Below are positions 13,528 through 25,050 of a stretch of DNA of 64,000 nucleotides, one piece after another. Source of the DNA: Vibrio sp. CDRSL-10 TSBA (lineage in GTDB: Bacteria; Pseudomonadota; Gammaproteobacteria; Enterobacterales; Vibrionaceae); NCBI GenBank assembly GCA_039696685.1, contig CP155566.1, forward strand, positions 2,914,001 through 2,978,000, read 5' to 3'. Made by a program: the position numbers and the translations under genes. Each line of letters begins with the position of its first letter. Positions within the stretch are counted from its first letter, which is position 1. The notes under the pieces are model-generated. The model saw only the letters and a list, made by a program, of their open reading frames with translations, had not been told where the DNA came from and searched no databases.

Positions 13528-14850
13528 TTACCGATTTTTTACAAACAGAGCCATGGATTCGAGGTGACTGGTATGCGGAAACATATCCAGCATACCCAGT
13601 TTTACCAACTGGTATCCCTGACTCAGCAAGCTTTGACTGTCACGAGCAAGCGTAGCAGGATTACACGAGACGTAAACCACACGCTGGGCGCCAAGTCGGG
13701 CCAACTGATCGACAATGCCGGCTGCCCCCGCTCGTGCCGGGTCGAGCAGTACTTTAGCAAATTTTTCCCCTGCCCACGCCTCATTCGTCATATCTTGTTC
13801 CAAATTAGCCTGATAAAAGTCCGCATTGCTAATCTGGTTGCGGGCGGCATTGCTTTGCGCATGACGTACCATATCATCCACACCTTCAACCCCGACCACC
13901 TCTTTGGCAAGCTTGGCCAGCGGCAGGCTGAAGTTGCCGAGGCCACAAAACAGATCCAGCACCCGGTCTTGCGGCTGCACATCCAGCCAGCTCAGGGCCT
14001 GCTTGACCATCGCCTGGTTAACCTGCTGATTGACCTGAATAAAATGACTTGGTAAGAACGGAATCGTCACCCCGGCTTCGAGATACTCAGCCTCAGGGCC
14101 GCATATCAGGTTCAGCTCATCACTGGCCGGCATCAGATACAGGGTCAGAGCGTGCTGCTCAGCAAAGTCGCTCAGCGCAGCCATGTCGGCCTTCGCCAGT
14201 GGCGCTAGATGACGCAGCACCAGCACGCGGGTGTTGTCACCTTTTACCAGTTCAACATGACCGAGCTGATCCAGGCGGGCAAAACCACTCAACAGGGTTT
14301 TCAGCTCAGGCAGCAAAGCATTCAGGGTCGGCTCAAGCACTGCGCAGTCAGTCACAGTGACAATATTTTTGCTCTGTTTGCGGCGGAAACCAAACTGCAG
14401 CCGGGAGGATTTTTTATCCCACAGCAGGCTAAGGCGCGCACGGCGGCGGTAGCCCTGGTCATCACAACAAACCGGGGCGGAGAGTGCAAGGGTCTGACCG
14501 GCAAACTTTGCCATCAGTTGACTCAGCGCTTGCTGTTTATGTTCAATTTGCGCGCTGTGCGCCAGATGCTGTAAATCGCAGCCGCCGCATTCGCCATAGT
14601 GCGGGCAGAAAGGCTCGACCCGCTCACCACTCGGTTTCAGCACTTTAATCAGCTTGGCCCGGGCAAATTTACTTTTGCTCTCCGTGAGCTGCATCAGCAC
14701 CTCTTCACCCGGCAAAGCACCGTCGATAAACACCGGCTTGTTATCCTGAAAAGCGATCCCTGCGCCCTGGTGATCCAGCTTGGTCACACTGACCGCCTGA
14801 TGTTTCTGATTAAGTGTGGTCTTTTTCTTCGGTTGGAAAAAACGTGCCAT
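13528..14850 (-). CDS. rlmD: 23S rRNA m5U1939 methyltransferase RlmD
   Basis: SAM-dependent RNA methyltransferase of the TrmA/RumA family, 440 residues, intact. It begins with a basic tail and a TRAM domain (residues about 15-75). The iron-sulfur cluster cysteines follow in [15 protein letters not shown], then a Rossmann methyltransferase core with the SAM loop [15 protein letters not shown] and the catalytic Cys in [12 protein letters not shown]. The gene lies directly upstream of relA and opposite barA, the same order as E. coli (barA - rlmD - relA - mazG), which supports orthology. Confidence 0.95.
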   Translation of the reverse strand: MARFFQPKKKTTLNQKHQAVSVTKLDHQGAGIAFQDNKPVFIDGALPGEEVLMQLTESKSKFARAKLIKVLKPSGERVEPFCPHYGECGGCDLQHLAHSAQIEHKQQALSQLMAKFAGQTLALSAPVCCDDQGYRRRARLSLLWDKKSSRLQFGFRRKQSKNIVTVTDCAVLEPTLNALLPELKTLLSGFARLDQLGHVELVKGDNTRVLVLRHLAPLAKADMAALSDFAEQHALTLYLMPASDELNLICGPEAEYLEAGVTIPFLPSHFIQVNQQVNQAMVKQALSWLDVQPQDRVLDLFCGLGNFSLPLAKLAKEVVGVEGVDDMVRHAQSNAARNQISNADFYQANLEQDMTNEAWAGEKFAKVLLDPARAGAAGIVDQLARLGAQRVVYVSCNPATLARDSQSLLSQGYQLVKLGMLDMFPHTSHLESMALFVKNR

Positions 14851-15024
14851 GCTCTGTGCCCAAGTGTGATTTATAAGAAGGTTTTTACCCCGGAATCACT
14901 ATTCTGCCCGGGGAAGATTGTCGAAGCTGCCGTACTTGAATTAAGCTAACCGCTATTCCGAAAAATCCGCCAATCATTTTTGCCGGGTATTTTCCCATAT
15001 CCACACCACGATGTTTAGACAATA

Positions 15025-17825
15025 ATGACCAGATATGGCTTACGTGCGCGCGTAATTACTCTTACTTTAGCCCCGACTCTGATAATCGGGCTGCTGCTTA
15101 GCGCATTATTCTCCTTTAACCGTTATCACGATTTGGAGACCCAGGTACAAAATGCCGGTGCCAGCATCATCGAGCCGCTGGCGATCGCCAGTGAAGAGGC
15201 GCTGAAAAACCAGAGCCGCGAATCAGTGCGCCGCATCATCAGCTATGCGCATCGCAAAAACTCTAAGTTTGTGCGCAGTATTGCCGTGTTTGATGCCCGG
15301 CATGAACTGTTTGTCACCTCCAACTTTCATCCCAATTTCGAAGCGCTGATGTATCCGAAAAATGAACCGATCCCGGTTCTGAGCAGTTCGGAAACTGGAC
15401 GACAACACCCTGATCCTGCGCACGCCGATTCTGGCCGAAAGCCGCCTGGTGGAAGATTCGCTCAACGCCCAGTCCACACCAGTGCTTGGCTACATCGCGA
15501 TTGAGCTCGATCTCTCCTCACTGCGTCTGCAGCAATATCAGGAAATTTTTTCCGCCTGTCTGGTGTTGATCATGGGCTTGATCCTGTCCGGAGTATTCGC
15601 GTTCCGCCTGATGCATGACGTCACCCGACCAATCACGCATATGAAAAACATGGTCGATCGTATCCGCCGCGGTCACCTCGATGTGCGGATAGAAGGCACC
15701 ATGCACGGCGAACTTGATTCGCTCAAAAAAGGGATCAACGCGATGGCCGTGTCGCTGTCGGAATACCATGTCGAGATGCAACACAGTATCGACCAGGCAA
15801 CGTCAGACCTGCGCGAAACCCTGGAGCAATTGGAGATCCAGAACGTCGAACTGGACATCGCTAAAAAACGTGCCCAGGAAGCGGCGCGGGTCAAGTCAGA
15901 GTTCCTGGCCAATATGTCCCATGAACTGCGTACCCCGCTCAACGGCGTGATCGGCTTTACCCGTCAGATGCTAAAAACCCAGCTCACCAATAGCCAGGCT
16001 GACTACTTGCAGACGATTGAGAAATCGGCCAACAACCTGCTGAAAATCATCAACGACATTCTCGACTTCTCCAAACTGGAAGCGGGTAAACTGGCACTGG
16101 AAAACATTCCGTTCGAGTTCCAGGAAACGCTGGAAGAAGTGGTCAACCTGCAGGCCACCAGCGCCCATGAAAAAGGGCTGGAAATCACCCTCAAAGTGGA
16201 TCCGAAGATCCCGGCCGGTCTAGTCGGCGACCCGCTGCGGATCCAGCAGGTACTGACCAACCTGGTCGGTAACTCCATCAAATTTACCGAACGCGGTAAT
16301 ATCGATATCAGCGTCGAAATGCGCTCTCAGCGTGACGATCTGGTCGAGCTGCAGTTTATGGTGCGCGATACCGGTATCGGTATTTCCGAACGCCAGCAGG
16401 CCCAGCTGTTCCAGGCGTTCAGTCAGGCTGACGCCAGCATTTCACGTCGTTATGGCGGTACCGGTCTGGGGCTGGTCATCACCCAAAAACTGGTCAGCCA
16501 GATGGGCGGCGAGATCAGTCTCACCAGCCGCCTGCATCAAGGGTCCACTTTCTGGTTCACCCTGCGCCTGCACATCACCGATATGCCGATGAGCGACTGG
16601 CTTGATCCGCAAGTGCTGAGCACCAAACAGCTGCTGCTGGTTGAGCCCAATATGCAGGCTGCCTCGATTGTGCAGCAACAACTGGTTCAGGCCGGAGTTG
16701 CGGTGACCTACCGCTCAGCCATGCCGGAAGAATCGGATCATTTCGATTATGTCCTGCTTAACCTGTCGCCAAGCAAAGAGACCAATCTGGAACTGGTTCA
16801 TCAGTGGGTACAACGCGCCACGGCGATGACGTCACACGTGATCATAGGTACACCGAGTACCGAGCTGGCGCTGGCCGATCAGCTGATGAAACAGTATCCG
16901 GTGCAATGTATCACCAAGCCGCTGTCGCGTAAGAAGCTGCTGCAGACCCTGATTGCCCATCAGCCTGCCGTGATTGAAGCCCCGCTGCCACTGCCGGTGG
17001 TGCATGAAGACAAGCTGCCGCTGACCGTGATGGCGGTCGATGATAACCCGGCCAACCTGAAACTGATCACCGCTCTGCTGCAGGAGCGGGTCGACAGTGT
17101 GGTCGCCTGTGACAATGGCCAGAGTGCGATTGATCAGGCACGCCAGCGTCATTTCGATATTATCCTGATGGACATTCAGATGCCGCACATGGACGGAGTA
17201 ACAGCCTGTAAAGAGATCAAACAGATTGAACTCAACCAGGCCACACCGGTTATTGCCGTCACTGCGCATGCCATGCCTGGTGAGCGTGATCGCCTGCTCA
17301 AAGCCGGTATGGACGACTACCTGACCAAACCGATTGAGGAGCATATTCTGCAGCAGGTTTCTGGTGCACTGGAGCCCGGATTCCCTGTTGCAAAACGTAC
17401 ATAAGCTCGATTTGCCGGATCCGACGGCGTTTGAACAGGCGACTCAGCCGGCCGCAGGCGAAGCGCAGCACAATAACATCATTGTCGACTGGCAGGCCGC
17501 ACTCAAACAGGCCGCGAACAAAGAAGATCTGGCGCGTGAGATGTTAGGCATGCTGGTTGACTCAATTCCGGAAGTCAACCAGGTGATCGATATGGCGTTG
17601 CAGGATGACGAGTACCCGATTGCCGACCTGCTGCATCATGTGCACAAACTGCACGGCAGCTGCTCTTACAGTGGCGTACCGCGCCTCAAGAAAGTGTGTG
17701 CGACACTGGAGCAGACTCTGCGCTCCGGGGCCGGCATCAGTGACGTCGAACCCGAGCTGTTCGAGTTGCAGGACGAGATGGAAAAAGTGACTGTCACCGC
17801 CCAGCCTTATCTGCAGCAGGGCTGA
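15025..17825 (+). CDS. barA: Hybrid sensor histidine kinase BarA/VarS (two frameshifts)
   Basis: Three-step phosphorelay sensor, 932 residues after repair; in V. cholerae the orthologue is VarS, which with VarA drives the Csr small RNAs and virulence/quorum control. Domains: membrane span 10-30, periplasmic region, second span, HAMP, HisKA with the phospho-His in MSHELRTPLNG (about residue 300), HATPase with RRYGGTGLGLVI, receiver with the phospho-Asp in ILMDIQMPHMDG (about 713), and a C-terminal HPt with HKLHGSCSYSG (about 872). Frame breaks at 15392-15394 (GAAAC for GAAC, ...SSELDDNTL...) and 17358-17360 (GTTTC for GTTC, ...QQVLVHWSPD...) each close when one base is dropped. Both have the same A-in-GAAC form. 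Confidence 0.95.
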
Positions 17826-17831
17826 CAAACC

Positions 17832-17860
17832 AAAAGAGGTGCCAAAGGCACCTCTTTTTT
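17832..17860. terminator. Terminator between barA and acpS
   Basis: Stem AAAGAGGTGCC / GGCACCTCTTT with AAA loop, then a T-run. Symmetric A/T flanks let it serve both the plus-strand barA and the minus-strand acpS transcript. Confidence 0.92.
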
Positions 17861-17884
17861 AGTCTCCGCTCAGCAGCGTTCAGA

Positions 17885-18262
17885 TCAGGATTCAAGAATA
17901 ACGGTCGCAACCGCGTAGTGACGCTCATCAGAAATCGACAGATGGAGCGCGGTGACGCCTGCACCCGCTGCCAGCTCGGCGGCTTTACCCTGCAGGCTCA
18001 GCACCGGTTTACCCAGCGCATCATTACTGATGATGAAATCCTGGAAACTGACCCCGCCGGCAATCCCGGTTCCGAGCGCTTTCGATGCAGCTTCTTTGGC
18101 AGCAAAACGCTTAGCAAGAAAACGGCCCTGCTGTTTGCGCGCCGCGAATAATTCCAGCTCCTGCGGCGTCAGAATGCGCGCCGCAAATGCCGCCCCGCTG
18201 CGGGCCAGCACCTGCTCGATGCGCGCAATTTCCGCTATATCCGTTCCTAAACCGACAATCAT
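17885..18262 (-). CDS. acpS: Holo-[acyl-carrier-protein] synthase
   Basis: 4'-phosphopantetheinyl transferase that activates acyl carrier protein, 125 residues, full length. The two magnesium-binding signatures are present: the Asp of [12 protein letters not shown] (residue 8) and the Glu of [16 protein letters not shown] (near residue 58). It is the last gene of the minus-strand cluster lepA-lepB-rnc-era-recO-pdxJ-acpS, which matches the E. coli order, and lies 14 bases after pdxJ. Intact. Confidence 0.95.
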   Translation of the reverse strand: MIVGLGTDIAEIARIEQVLARSGAAFAARILTPQELELFAARKQQGRFLAKRFAAKEAASKALGTGIAGGVSFQDFIISNDALGKPVLSLQGKAAELAAGAGVTALHLSISDERHYAVATVILES

Positions 18263-18276
18263 AATCCGTCCGGAAA

Positions 18277-19009
18277 TTAACGACGCGCAGCTTCCATCAC
18301 GGCTTTCATATCCGCGACAGCTTTTGCCAGGCCATCAAACACCGCACGCCCGATGATCGAGTGGCCGATGTTGAGTTCATAAATTGCCGGAATGGCAGCG
18401 ATCGCGGCGACGTTGTGGTAAGTCAGGCCGTGACCGGCATTCACCGTGATACCCTGATCGGCTGCATAGCTTGCGGCAGCTGCGATTTTCTTCAGTTCGC
18501 TCTGCTGCTCAGCTTCGTTTTGTGCATCGGCATAATGGCCGGTGTGCAGCTCGATAAACGGCGCACCACACGCCTTGGCAGCATCAATCTGTTCGCGATC
18601 AGCATCGATAAACAGCGATACTTTGATCCCGGCCTGGCTCAGCTTGTGAGTCGCTGCTTTGACTTTTTCCAGCTGACCCACCACGTTCAGGCCACCTTCA
18701 GTGGTCAGCTCTTCCCGCTTCTCCGGCACCAGACAGACAAACTCCGGCTGGGTTTGCAGCGCAATCTCAACCATTTCATCCGTGACTGCCATCTCCAGGT
18801 TCATACGGGTCTGAATCGTTTCACGCAGAATGCGCACATCACGGTCAAGGATATGGCGACGATCTTCTCGCAGGTGAATGGTGATGCCATCCGCGCCGGC
18901 GCGTTTCTGCGATCTCAGCGGCATGGACAGGATCCGGGTACTTGGTGCCGCGCGCGTTACGTAAAGTGGCGACGTGGTCGATATTCACACCTAAAAGAAT
19001 TGAGCTCAT
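18277..19009 (-). CDS. pdxJ: Pyridoxine 5'-phosphate synthase PdxJ (one frameshift)
   Basis: Last ring-closing step of DXP-dependent pyridoxal phosphate synthesis; 243 residues after repair. The true start is the ATG at 19009 ([20 protein letters not shown]), which overlaps the recO stop in an ATGA. The frame breaks at 18904-18906, where AEIAERAGADG needs GAAC but GAAAC is printed (minus strand). The longest unbroken frame alone would start 27 residues late with an unrelated leader. The TIM-barrel active-site segments [12 protein letters not shown] and LNIGHSIIG are intact. Overlap with recO implies coupled translation. Confidence 0.94.
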
Positions 19010-19731
19010 TTTCCTATACTCCGTGCTCTGGGTTGAAGGACTTGCCGAAACAACTCCCGGCTTTTTAAAGGTTTGCCGCCAAGATACGGCTTTAAGGCAA
19101 TGCGTGTAAAGCGTTTTGCCGCCTGCAGCTGCTCTTTGGTGGTAAAGCGCCGCTCACTGATGGCAATCAGCTCATTACCGGCAAAAGTCAGATTATCGCG
19201 CCGCACTGAAGCAATAAAGCCTTTTTGCTCGCGATAACGATACGTCATATCAGGGTCGACCGGCTCACCGCTGCCGGCACAATGGAGAAAATCGACGCCG
19301 TAGCCCATATTGGACAGCAGCGCGAGTTCAAAGCGGCGCAGCGCCGGCTCCGGGTTATCACTCTGCGCCAGTTCGGTCAGGACCAGCAGATAGTCATGGA
19401 ATAAACCAGGAAACGGTACTTCCGGTGCCAGCACGCGGCCAATCAGCTCGTTGACATACATCGCAGAGTAGAGATGAATGCCGTGCAAAGGCAGGCCCAG
19501 ACTGATGGCTTCTGCCTGGCGCAGCGTTTTCATCGAGCTGTTGCCGGACCATTTCAGCAGTAAGGGAGTAAACGGCTGCAGCGCGCCTTTAAGATTCGAA
19601 CGTTTACTGCGCGCGCCTTTGGCGATCAGGGTCAGGCGGCCATATTCTTCGCTGAACACATCCAGAATCAGGCTCGACTCACTGTAAGGACGTCGGTGAA
19701 GGACAAAACAGCGTTGTAAACCCTCTGACAT
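19006..19731 (-). CDS. recO: DNA repair protein RecO
   Basis: Recombination mediator of the RecFOR pathway that loads RecA on SSB-coated gaps. It has 241 residues: N-terminal OB fold (residues about 1-80, with [19 protein letters not shown]) and a helical C-terminal domain. It sits between era and pdxJ as in E. coli. The E. coli-type protein lacks a full zinc-binding cysteine set, and the same is seen here. Its stop overlaps the pdxJ start. Intact. Confidence 0.93.
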   Translation of the reverse strand: MSEGLQRCFVLHRRPYSESSLILDVFSEEYGRLTLIAKGARSKRSNLKGALQPFTPLLLKWSGNSSMKTLRQAEAISLGLPLHGIHLYSAMYVNELIGRVLAPEVPFPGLFHDYLLVLTELAQSDNPEPALRRFELALLSNMGYGVDFLHCAGSGEPVDPDMTYRYREQKGFIASVRRDNLTFAGNELIAISERRFTTKEQLQAAKRFTRIALKPYLGGKPLKSRELFRQVLQPRARSIGK

Positions 19732-19831
19732 TGGTGGTCAACCCTCTGAAATCGCGAACAGATGCGCGGGAGCTTATGAATAAGACAGGATAAGAGCACA
19801 CTAGCTCCCAAAGGAGCCAGTGCAGAAACCA

Positions 19832-20797
19832 TTACAGGTCGTCGATGTAACCGAGTGAACGCAGTGCACGTTCATCGTCGGCCCAACCGGATTTCACTTT
19901 CACCCAGGTTTCCAGATACACCTTACGTCCGAACAGCTCCTCCATATCGAGGCGGGCTTCACGGCCGATGGTTTTGATCTTTTCACCCTTGTTACCAATC
20001 ACCATTTTCTTCTGGCCGATACGTTCGACCAGGATCAGGGCGTTGATATGGAAACCGTCGTTGTCCGGGTTGTAATCGAAACGTTCGATTTCCACCGTGA
20101 CCGAATAAGGCAGTTCGTCACCGGTAAAACGCATCAGTTTCTCACGAATGATCTCTGACGCCATGAAACGCTGTGAACGGTCCGTCACATACTCTTCCGG
20201 AAAGTGGTGCACCGCTTTTGGCAGATGCGCGCGCACATGTTTACGCAGCACATCAATGTTTTTGCTGTGCTTGGCCGAAATCGGCACCACATCAACAAAA
20301 TCCATCAGCTTTGACAGCTCCTGCATGTGCAGCATCACGTCATTACGGTCTTTAACGTTGTCGACTTTGTTGACACACAGCACCACCGGGAAATTCGCAT
20401 TTCTCAGCTTGGTCAGTACCATTTCGTCATCATCAGTCCAGTGCGTCCCTTCCACCACGAACAGTACCAGGTTCACGTCACTCAGTGAGCTGCTGGCAGC
20501 ACGGTTCATCAGGCGGTTGATGGCGCGTTTCTCTTCGATGTGCAGCCCCGGCGTATCGACGAAAATCGCCTGGTAATCGCCTTCCGTCTCGACACCCATG
20601 ATACGGTGACGCGTAGTCTGCGGCTTACGCGAGGTGATTGAAATCTTCTGACCCAGCAGGTTATTCAGCAGGGTCGATTTACCCACGTTCGGGCGGCCAA
20701 CGATGGCGATAAAACCACAGTGTTGGTTGTCTGGTGAACTGGTTGGCTCACCGCTCGATGCGAAGAACGCATCAATATCAAATTCTTGCTCAGCCAT
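19832..20797 (-). CDS. era: GTPase Era
   Basis: Essential GTPase for 16S rRNA maturation and 30S assembly. It has 321 residues. The N-terminal GTPase shows G1 GRPNVGKST (about 33-41), G3 DTPGLH and G4 NKVD. The C-terminal KH domain shows the GxxG loop in [13 protein letters not shown], which binds the 3' end of 16S rRNA. The start overlaps the rnc stop by eight bases, so translation is coupled; the pairing of RNase III and Era is conserved. A roughly 25-residue acidic N-terminal extension before the GTPase fold is a Vibrio trait. Intact. Confidence 0.96.
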   Translation of the reverse strand: MAEQEFDIDAFFASSGEPTSSPDNQHCGFIAIVGRPNVGKSTLLNNLLGQKISITSRKPQTTRHRIMGVETEGDYQAIFVDTPGLHIEEKRAINRLMNRAASSSLSDVNLVLFVVEGTHWTDDDEMVLTKLRNANFPVVLCVNKVDNVKDRNDVMLHMQELSKLMDFVDVVPISAKHSKNIDVLRKHVRAHLPKAVHHFPEEYVTDRSQRFMASEIIREKLMRFTGDELPYSVTVEIERFDYNPDNDGFHINALILVERIGQKKMVIGNKGEKIKTIGREARLDMEELFGRKVYLETWVKVKSGWADDERALRSLGYIDDL

Positions 20798-21467
20798 TGC
20801 TTAATTGCTCTAGTGCCGTTTCCGCAGCCGCTTGTTCTGCCTTGCGGCGGCTGGTTCCTTTACCGATCACAGGCTGTCCGATGCCTGCTACGTCACACGC
20901 CACAGTAAACTCCTGATTGTGTGCTTCACCTTTAATATTAGTCACTGTGTAGACAGGCAGCGGTTTTCTTCTGCCCTGCAGGAACTCTTGCAGGCGCGTT
21001 TTCGGGTCTTTCTGGGAAACACCCGGTTTGATCGCATCCAAGCGGGACTGATACCAGCTCAGCACAATACCGCGCACAACTTCGATATCACTATCGAGGT
21101 AAATCGCGCCTATGATGGCTTCCACGGCATCGGCCAGAATTGAATCACGACGGAAACCGCCACTCTTCAACTCGCCTGGACCTAATTTTAAGTAATCTCC
21201 TAAGTCGAATTCACGACCCAGTTCTGCCAGCGTATTACCACGCACCAGAGTGGCACGCATACGGCTCATGTCGCCTTCGTTTACTTTCGGGAAACGATGG
21301 TAAAGATCGTCAGCAATGACAAAACTTAAAATTGAATCGCCCAGAAACTCAAGACGTTCATTATGTTTACCGTTGGCGCTGCGGTGAGTCAGCGCCAGGG
21401 CGATAAACTCGGGATCATTAAACTGATACCCGAGCTTAGTTTCTAATCTGCTAATTGGAGAATTCAT
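20790..21467 (-). CDS. rnc: Ribonuclease III
   Basis: Double-strand-specific endonuclease for rRNA and mRNA processing. It has 225 residues from the ATG at 21467 ([16 protein letters not shown]); an upstream ATG at 21494 adds nine residues foreign to the family. The RNase III signature [15 protein letters not shown] holds the catalytic Glu/Asp, with a second acidic pair in [13 protein letters not shown]. The C-terminal dsRNA-binding domain ends [18 protein letters not shown]. It follows lepB at a distance of about 36 bases and overlaps era. Intact. Confidence 0.95.
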   Translation of the reverse strand: MNSPISRLETKLGYQFNDPEFIALALTHRSANGKHNERLEFLGDSILSFVIADDLYHRFPKVNEGDMSRMRATLVRGNTLAELGREFDLGDYLKLGPGELKSGGFRRDSILADAVEAIIGAIYLDSDIEVVRGIVLSWYQSRLDAIKPGVSQKDPKTRLQEFLQGRRKPLPVYTVTNIKGEAHNQEFTVACDVAGIGQPVIGKGTSRRKAEQAAAETALEQLSNG

Positions 21468-21502
21468 GCTCTCTCGATGTGTTGTGGCCGGCATGCGCCG
21501 AC

Positions 21503-22400
21503 CTAGTTAATGCCACCGATGCGATTGAAACGCACACCGGTTGGGATCCACGCTGGTAATACACTGTCAGCTGAGCGTTCAAACTCAAAACTGATCCAGA
21601 TTGCCACCGCTTTACCGACTAAGTTCTGCTCTGGCACAAAGCCCCAGTAACGGCTGTCAGCACTGTTGTCGCGGTTATCACCCATGACAAAATAGTGCCC
21701 CTGCGGAACCACCCACTCATTCACGCCGTGACGCGGTTCATACTCGTTGACGTTGTCAATGCGCAGCGGATTAATCAGAATGCTGTGCTGCACCTCACCT
21801 AACTGCTCGTCGAGCTTGATCAGCGGTACATTATTCTGAATAAATTCACTTTCCACCACGTTAGACAGTTTGACCGGCTTACATTGCGACTGCCCCTGCG
21901 GCTGGATACACACCTCTTTGGTACTGCTGTAACGCACCGTATCTCCCGGCATACCAACCACACGCTTGATGTAATCGATGCTCGGATTTTTCGGATATTT
22001 AAATACCACCACATCGCCACGTTGCGGCTTACCGGTTTCCAGCAGCTGAGTGCGCCATACCGGATCTTTCAGGCCGTAAGCGTACTTCTCCACCAGGATA
22101 AAATCGCCGACCAGCAGGGTTGGCATCATAGAAACCGGACGGGATCTGAAACGGTTCAAAAATAAATGAGCGCAACACCAGGACAAAAGCGATAACCGGG
22201 AAGATAGAAACCGAGTTTTCTACCCACCATGGCTGGGGATTGATTTTGGCAGTCAGACTGGCATCAATACCATTGGTTTCACTTTGCAGCTGCGCCATTT
22301 TCGCGTGCCGTTTCTTCGCCCATACCCACTTCTCCAGTGCCCAGATGACACCGGTCACAAGCGTGACGATGACCAGAATGAGTGAAAATGTATTCGCCAT
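21503..22400 (-). CDS. lepB: Signal peptidase I LepB (one frameshift)
   Basis: Essential inner-membrane protease that removes Sec/Tat signal peptides; 298 residues after repair. Two N-terminal membrane spans flank a basic cytoplasmic loop. The catalytic Ser is in FQIPSGSMMPTL and the general-base Lys in [12 protein letters not shown]; the later [14 protein letters not shown] box is also present. The Ser motif is exactly where the printed frame breaks: at 22132-22134 GAAAC replaces GAAC on the plus strand, turning SGSMMPT into SGFYDAN. Because the gene is essential, this is strong evidence that the extra base is not real. It lies between lepA and rnc as in E. coli. Confidence 0.95.
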
Positions 22401-22493
22401 TGACTTCCCTTATCTAAAAAATACGAAAGTGAAAGAGCCGGGACCCTTTCACTTGAGAGTTAATGCAATCTACCAGACATTACCTGACGAGGT

Positions 22494-24287
22494 TTAGTCT
22501 TTGCCAACGTGCAGAATGGCCAGGAACGCTTCTTGCGGCAGCTCAACGTTACCGATTTGCTTCATGCGTTTCTTACCTTCTTTCTGTTTCTTCAACAGCT
22601 TCTTCTTACGACTCACGTCACCACCGTAACACTTCGCCAGTACGTTCTTACGCAGCTGTTTCACGGTTGAACGGGCGATGATGTGGTTACCGATAGCGGC
22701 CTGAATCGCGATATCAAACATCTGGCGCGGAATGAACTCTTTCATCTTCTCAACCAGCAGACGACCACGGGTCTGGGACTGCTCTTTGTGAGTGATGATC
22801 GCCAGCGCATCCACTTTGTCGCCGTTAAGCAGCACGTCAACCCGCACCATGCTTGACGCTTCAAAGCGCTGGAAGCCGTAATCCAGAGACGCATAACCAC
22901 GCGAAGTCGATTTCAGACGGTCGAAGAAATCCAGTACCACTTCTGCCATAGGCACATCGTAAGTCAGGGCGACCTGATTACCGTGATACACCATGTCGAC
23001 CTGTGTACCGCGTTTTTCCACACACAGGGTAATCACGTTACCCAGGTACTCGGTCGGTACCAGGATGTTACAACGGGCAATCGGCTCACGAATTTCTTCG
23101 ATGTCATTGATAGCAGGCAGTTTAGCCGGGCTGTCAACGTACATGATTTCGTTGTCGGTTTTCAGCACTTCATACACTACCGTCGGTGCGGTGGTGATCA
23201 GATCCAGATCGTACTCGCGCTCAAGACGCTCTTGGATGATCTCCATGTGCAGCATACCAAGGAAGCCACAACGGAAACCAAAGCCCAGTGCCGCAGACGT
23301 TTCTGGCTCGTAGAACAGTGACGCGTCATTCAGGCTTAGTTTGCCCAGCGCATCACGAAATGCTTCGTAATCATCAGAAGATACCGGGAACAGACCCGCG
23401 TAAACCTGAGGTTTTACTTTCTTAAAGCCTGGCAGGGCTTTTTCACAGCCGTTTTTGGCCAGTGTCAGCGTATCACCCACCGGCGCGCCGAGGATGTCTT
23501 TGATACCACACACCACCCAGCCCACTTCACCGGTTTCCAGTTCAGTGGTGTCGACTTGTTTCGGAGTAAAGATACCCAGACGGTCAACACCCCATACCTG
23601 GCCGGTACTCATCACTTTGATTTTGTCGTTTTTCTTCAGCTTGCCGTTTTTAATCCGGACCAGAGAAACCACACCCAGATAGTTATCGAACCAGGAGTCA
23701 ATAATCAAAGCTTGCAGTGGTGCATCCGGGTCGCCGACCGGCGCCGGAATATCAGAGACGATTTTCTCCAGCACATCGTCAACGCCGAGGCCGGTTTTCG
23801 CCGAACAGCGCACGGCATCGATAGCATCGATACCGACGATGTCTTCAATCTCTTCTGCTACACGCTCAGGCTCTGCCGCCGGCAGGTCGATTTTGTTCAG
23901 GATTGGCACAACTTCCAGATCCATCTCAATCGCGGTGTAACAGTTAGCCAGAGTCTGGGCTTCTACACCCTGACCGGCATCGACCACCAGCAGCGCACCT
24001 TCACAGGCGGCCAGTGAACGCGATACTTCATACGAGAAGTCAACGTGTCCCGGGGTGTCGATAAAGTTCAGTTGATAGGTTTCGCCATCTTTTGCTTTGT
24101 AGTCGAGAGTCACACTCTGCGCTTTGATGGTGATGCCACGCTCACGTTCAAGGTCCATGGAATCCAGAACTTGTTCGGCCATTTCACGGTCGGTTAATCC
24201 ACCACATACTTGGATCAAACGGTCAGACAGGGTCGATTTGCCATGGTCAATGTGGGCGATAATCGAAAAGTTACGAATGTGCTTCAT
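22494..24287 (-). CDS. lepA: Elongation factor 4 (LepA)
   Basis: Ribosomal back-translocase GTPase of 597 residues. The G domain has the P-loop AHIDHGKST (residues about 10-18), [12 protein letters not shown] and [11 protein letters not shown]; domains II, III and V resemble EF-G. The LepA-specific C-terminal domain, which ends [11 protein letters not shown]...GKKRMKQIG...HVGKD, replaces EF-G domain IV. It heads the lepA-lepB pair, with a 93-base gap to lepB. Intact. Confidence 0.97.
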   Translation of the reverse strand: MKHIRNFSIIAHIDHGKSTLSDRLIQVCGGLTDREMAEQVLDSMDLERERGITIKAQSVTLDYKAKDGETYQLNFIDTPGHVDFSYEVSRSLAACEGALLVVDAGQGVEAQTLANCYTAIEMDLEVVPILNKIDLPAAEPERVAEEIEDIVGIDAIDAVRCSAKTGLGVDDVLEKIVSDIPAPVGDPDAPLQALIIDSWFDNYLGVVSLVRIKNGKLKKNDKIKVMSTGQVWGVDRLGIFTPKQVDTTELETGEVGWVVCGIKDILGAPVGDTLTLAKNGCEKALPGFKKVKPQVYAGLFPVSSDDYEAFRDALGKLSLNDASLFYEPETSAALGFGFRCGFLGMLHMEIIQERLEREYDLDLITTAPTVVYEVLKTDNEIMYVDSPAKLPAINDIEEIREPIARCNILVPTEYLGNVITLCVEKRGTQVDMVYHGNQVALTYDVPMAEVVLDFFDRLKSTSRGYASLDYGFQRFEASSMVRVDVLLNGDKVDALAIITHKEQSQTRGRLLVEKMKEFIPRQMFDIAIQAAIGNHIIARSTVKQLRKNVLAKCYGGDVSRKKKLLKKQKEGKKRMKQIGNVELPQEAFLAILHVGKD

Positions 24288-24464
24288 AGGTTTGGGATGA
24301 CTAAACTCTTTGCAAATTAGGACATAAGAAATACCGCAGCTGGCGGCATTTCATTCAAGTTGGCCGATTCTACCCAATTTCGTTGGGGTTCGCATCATAA
24401 ATTGGGATGAGATGAACGCGAGCCTGGCAGGCTAAGTCAGGTCTGGGTACAGGCTCACCCCAAG

Positions 24465-24587
24465 TTAAGCCCACCAAAGTGATACCCGCCAAGACAAGGC
24501 TGTTAACAGACCCAAGTTGTCAACAGACTGAGATTGCTAGCGGACCAAAGTTATTAATGGACTAGCATCATTAACCGACTAAGCAAT
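24465..24587. repeat. Degenerate 17-bp tandem repeat between lepA and rseC
   Basis: Five successive units start exactly 17 bases apart, at 24503, 24520, 24537, 24554 and 24571, with the rough consensus TTAACNGACCAAAGTTG. A further related unit starts at 24465, separated by an off-phase stretch. The core GAC stays at the same offset in all five. The last unit overlaps the 3' end of rseC. No function can be read from it; it fits a decayed minisatellite. Confidence 0.6.
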
Positions 24588-25050
24588 CGGCTCGCCCAGA
24601 AACCCGGACCAATACCACTTCCTGCGCACTGCGCCGTTCCAGATTAACCGACCAGCGCTTAGCGAGGGCAATCCCAAAACCGATAAACAGTGCCGAGCTG
24701 GCAATCGTCACCCCTTCTCCCGCGCCGAGCGCAGGCGCCAGCCAGGCATCACCAAGCCAGGCACCAAGGATCATCATGACCAGCGGCAGTAGATAAACCA
24801 GTGCCGCCGACTGGAGCAGACTTTTTTCCGGAAAACCGATTTCCACCACCTGACCCGGTGTGACTTTTTGCTCGGTATCGAGTTGCCACAACAGCGACTT
24901 TTTGCCTACCGCTTTGGAAACAATGCCCGTGCCGCAGCTTTTGGCTGACGCGCAGCTGCTGCAACTGGTTTTTTGTTCACAACTGAGTGCAATGTGATAG
25001 CCATTTCGCTGGCTGTGCACATCCGTCACGGTGGCAAGTGCGGTCATCAT
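24579..25050 (-). CDS. rseC: Sigma-E factor regulatory protein RseC (probable C-terminal frameshift)
   Basis: Inner-membrane protein with an N-terminal Cys-rich cytoplasmic part (CEQKTSCSSCASAKSCG, residues about 25-41) that can hold an Fe-S cluster, and two adjacent membrane spans (about 85-105 and 112-130). It closes the rpoE-rseA-rseB-rseC operon; its role is linked to SoxR reduction and weak positive control of sigma-E. As printed it ends in RVSGRADCLVG at 24571. If the GAAAC at 24600-24602 (plus strand) is read as GAAC, it ends RVLGEPIA with a stop at 24579-24581, which I judge more family-like. This repair is less certain than the others. Confidence 0.85.
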
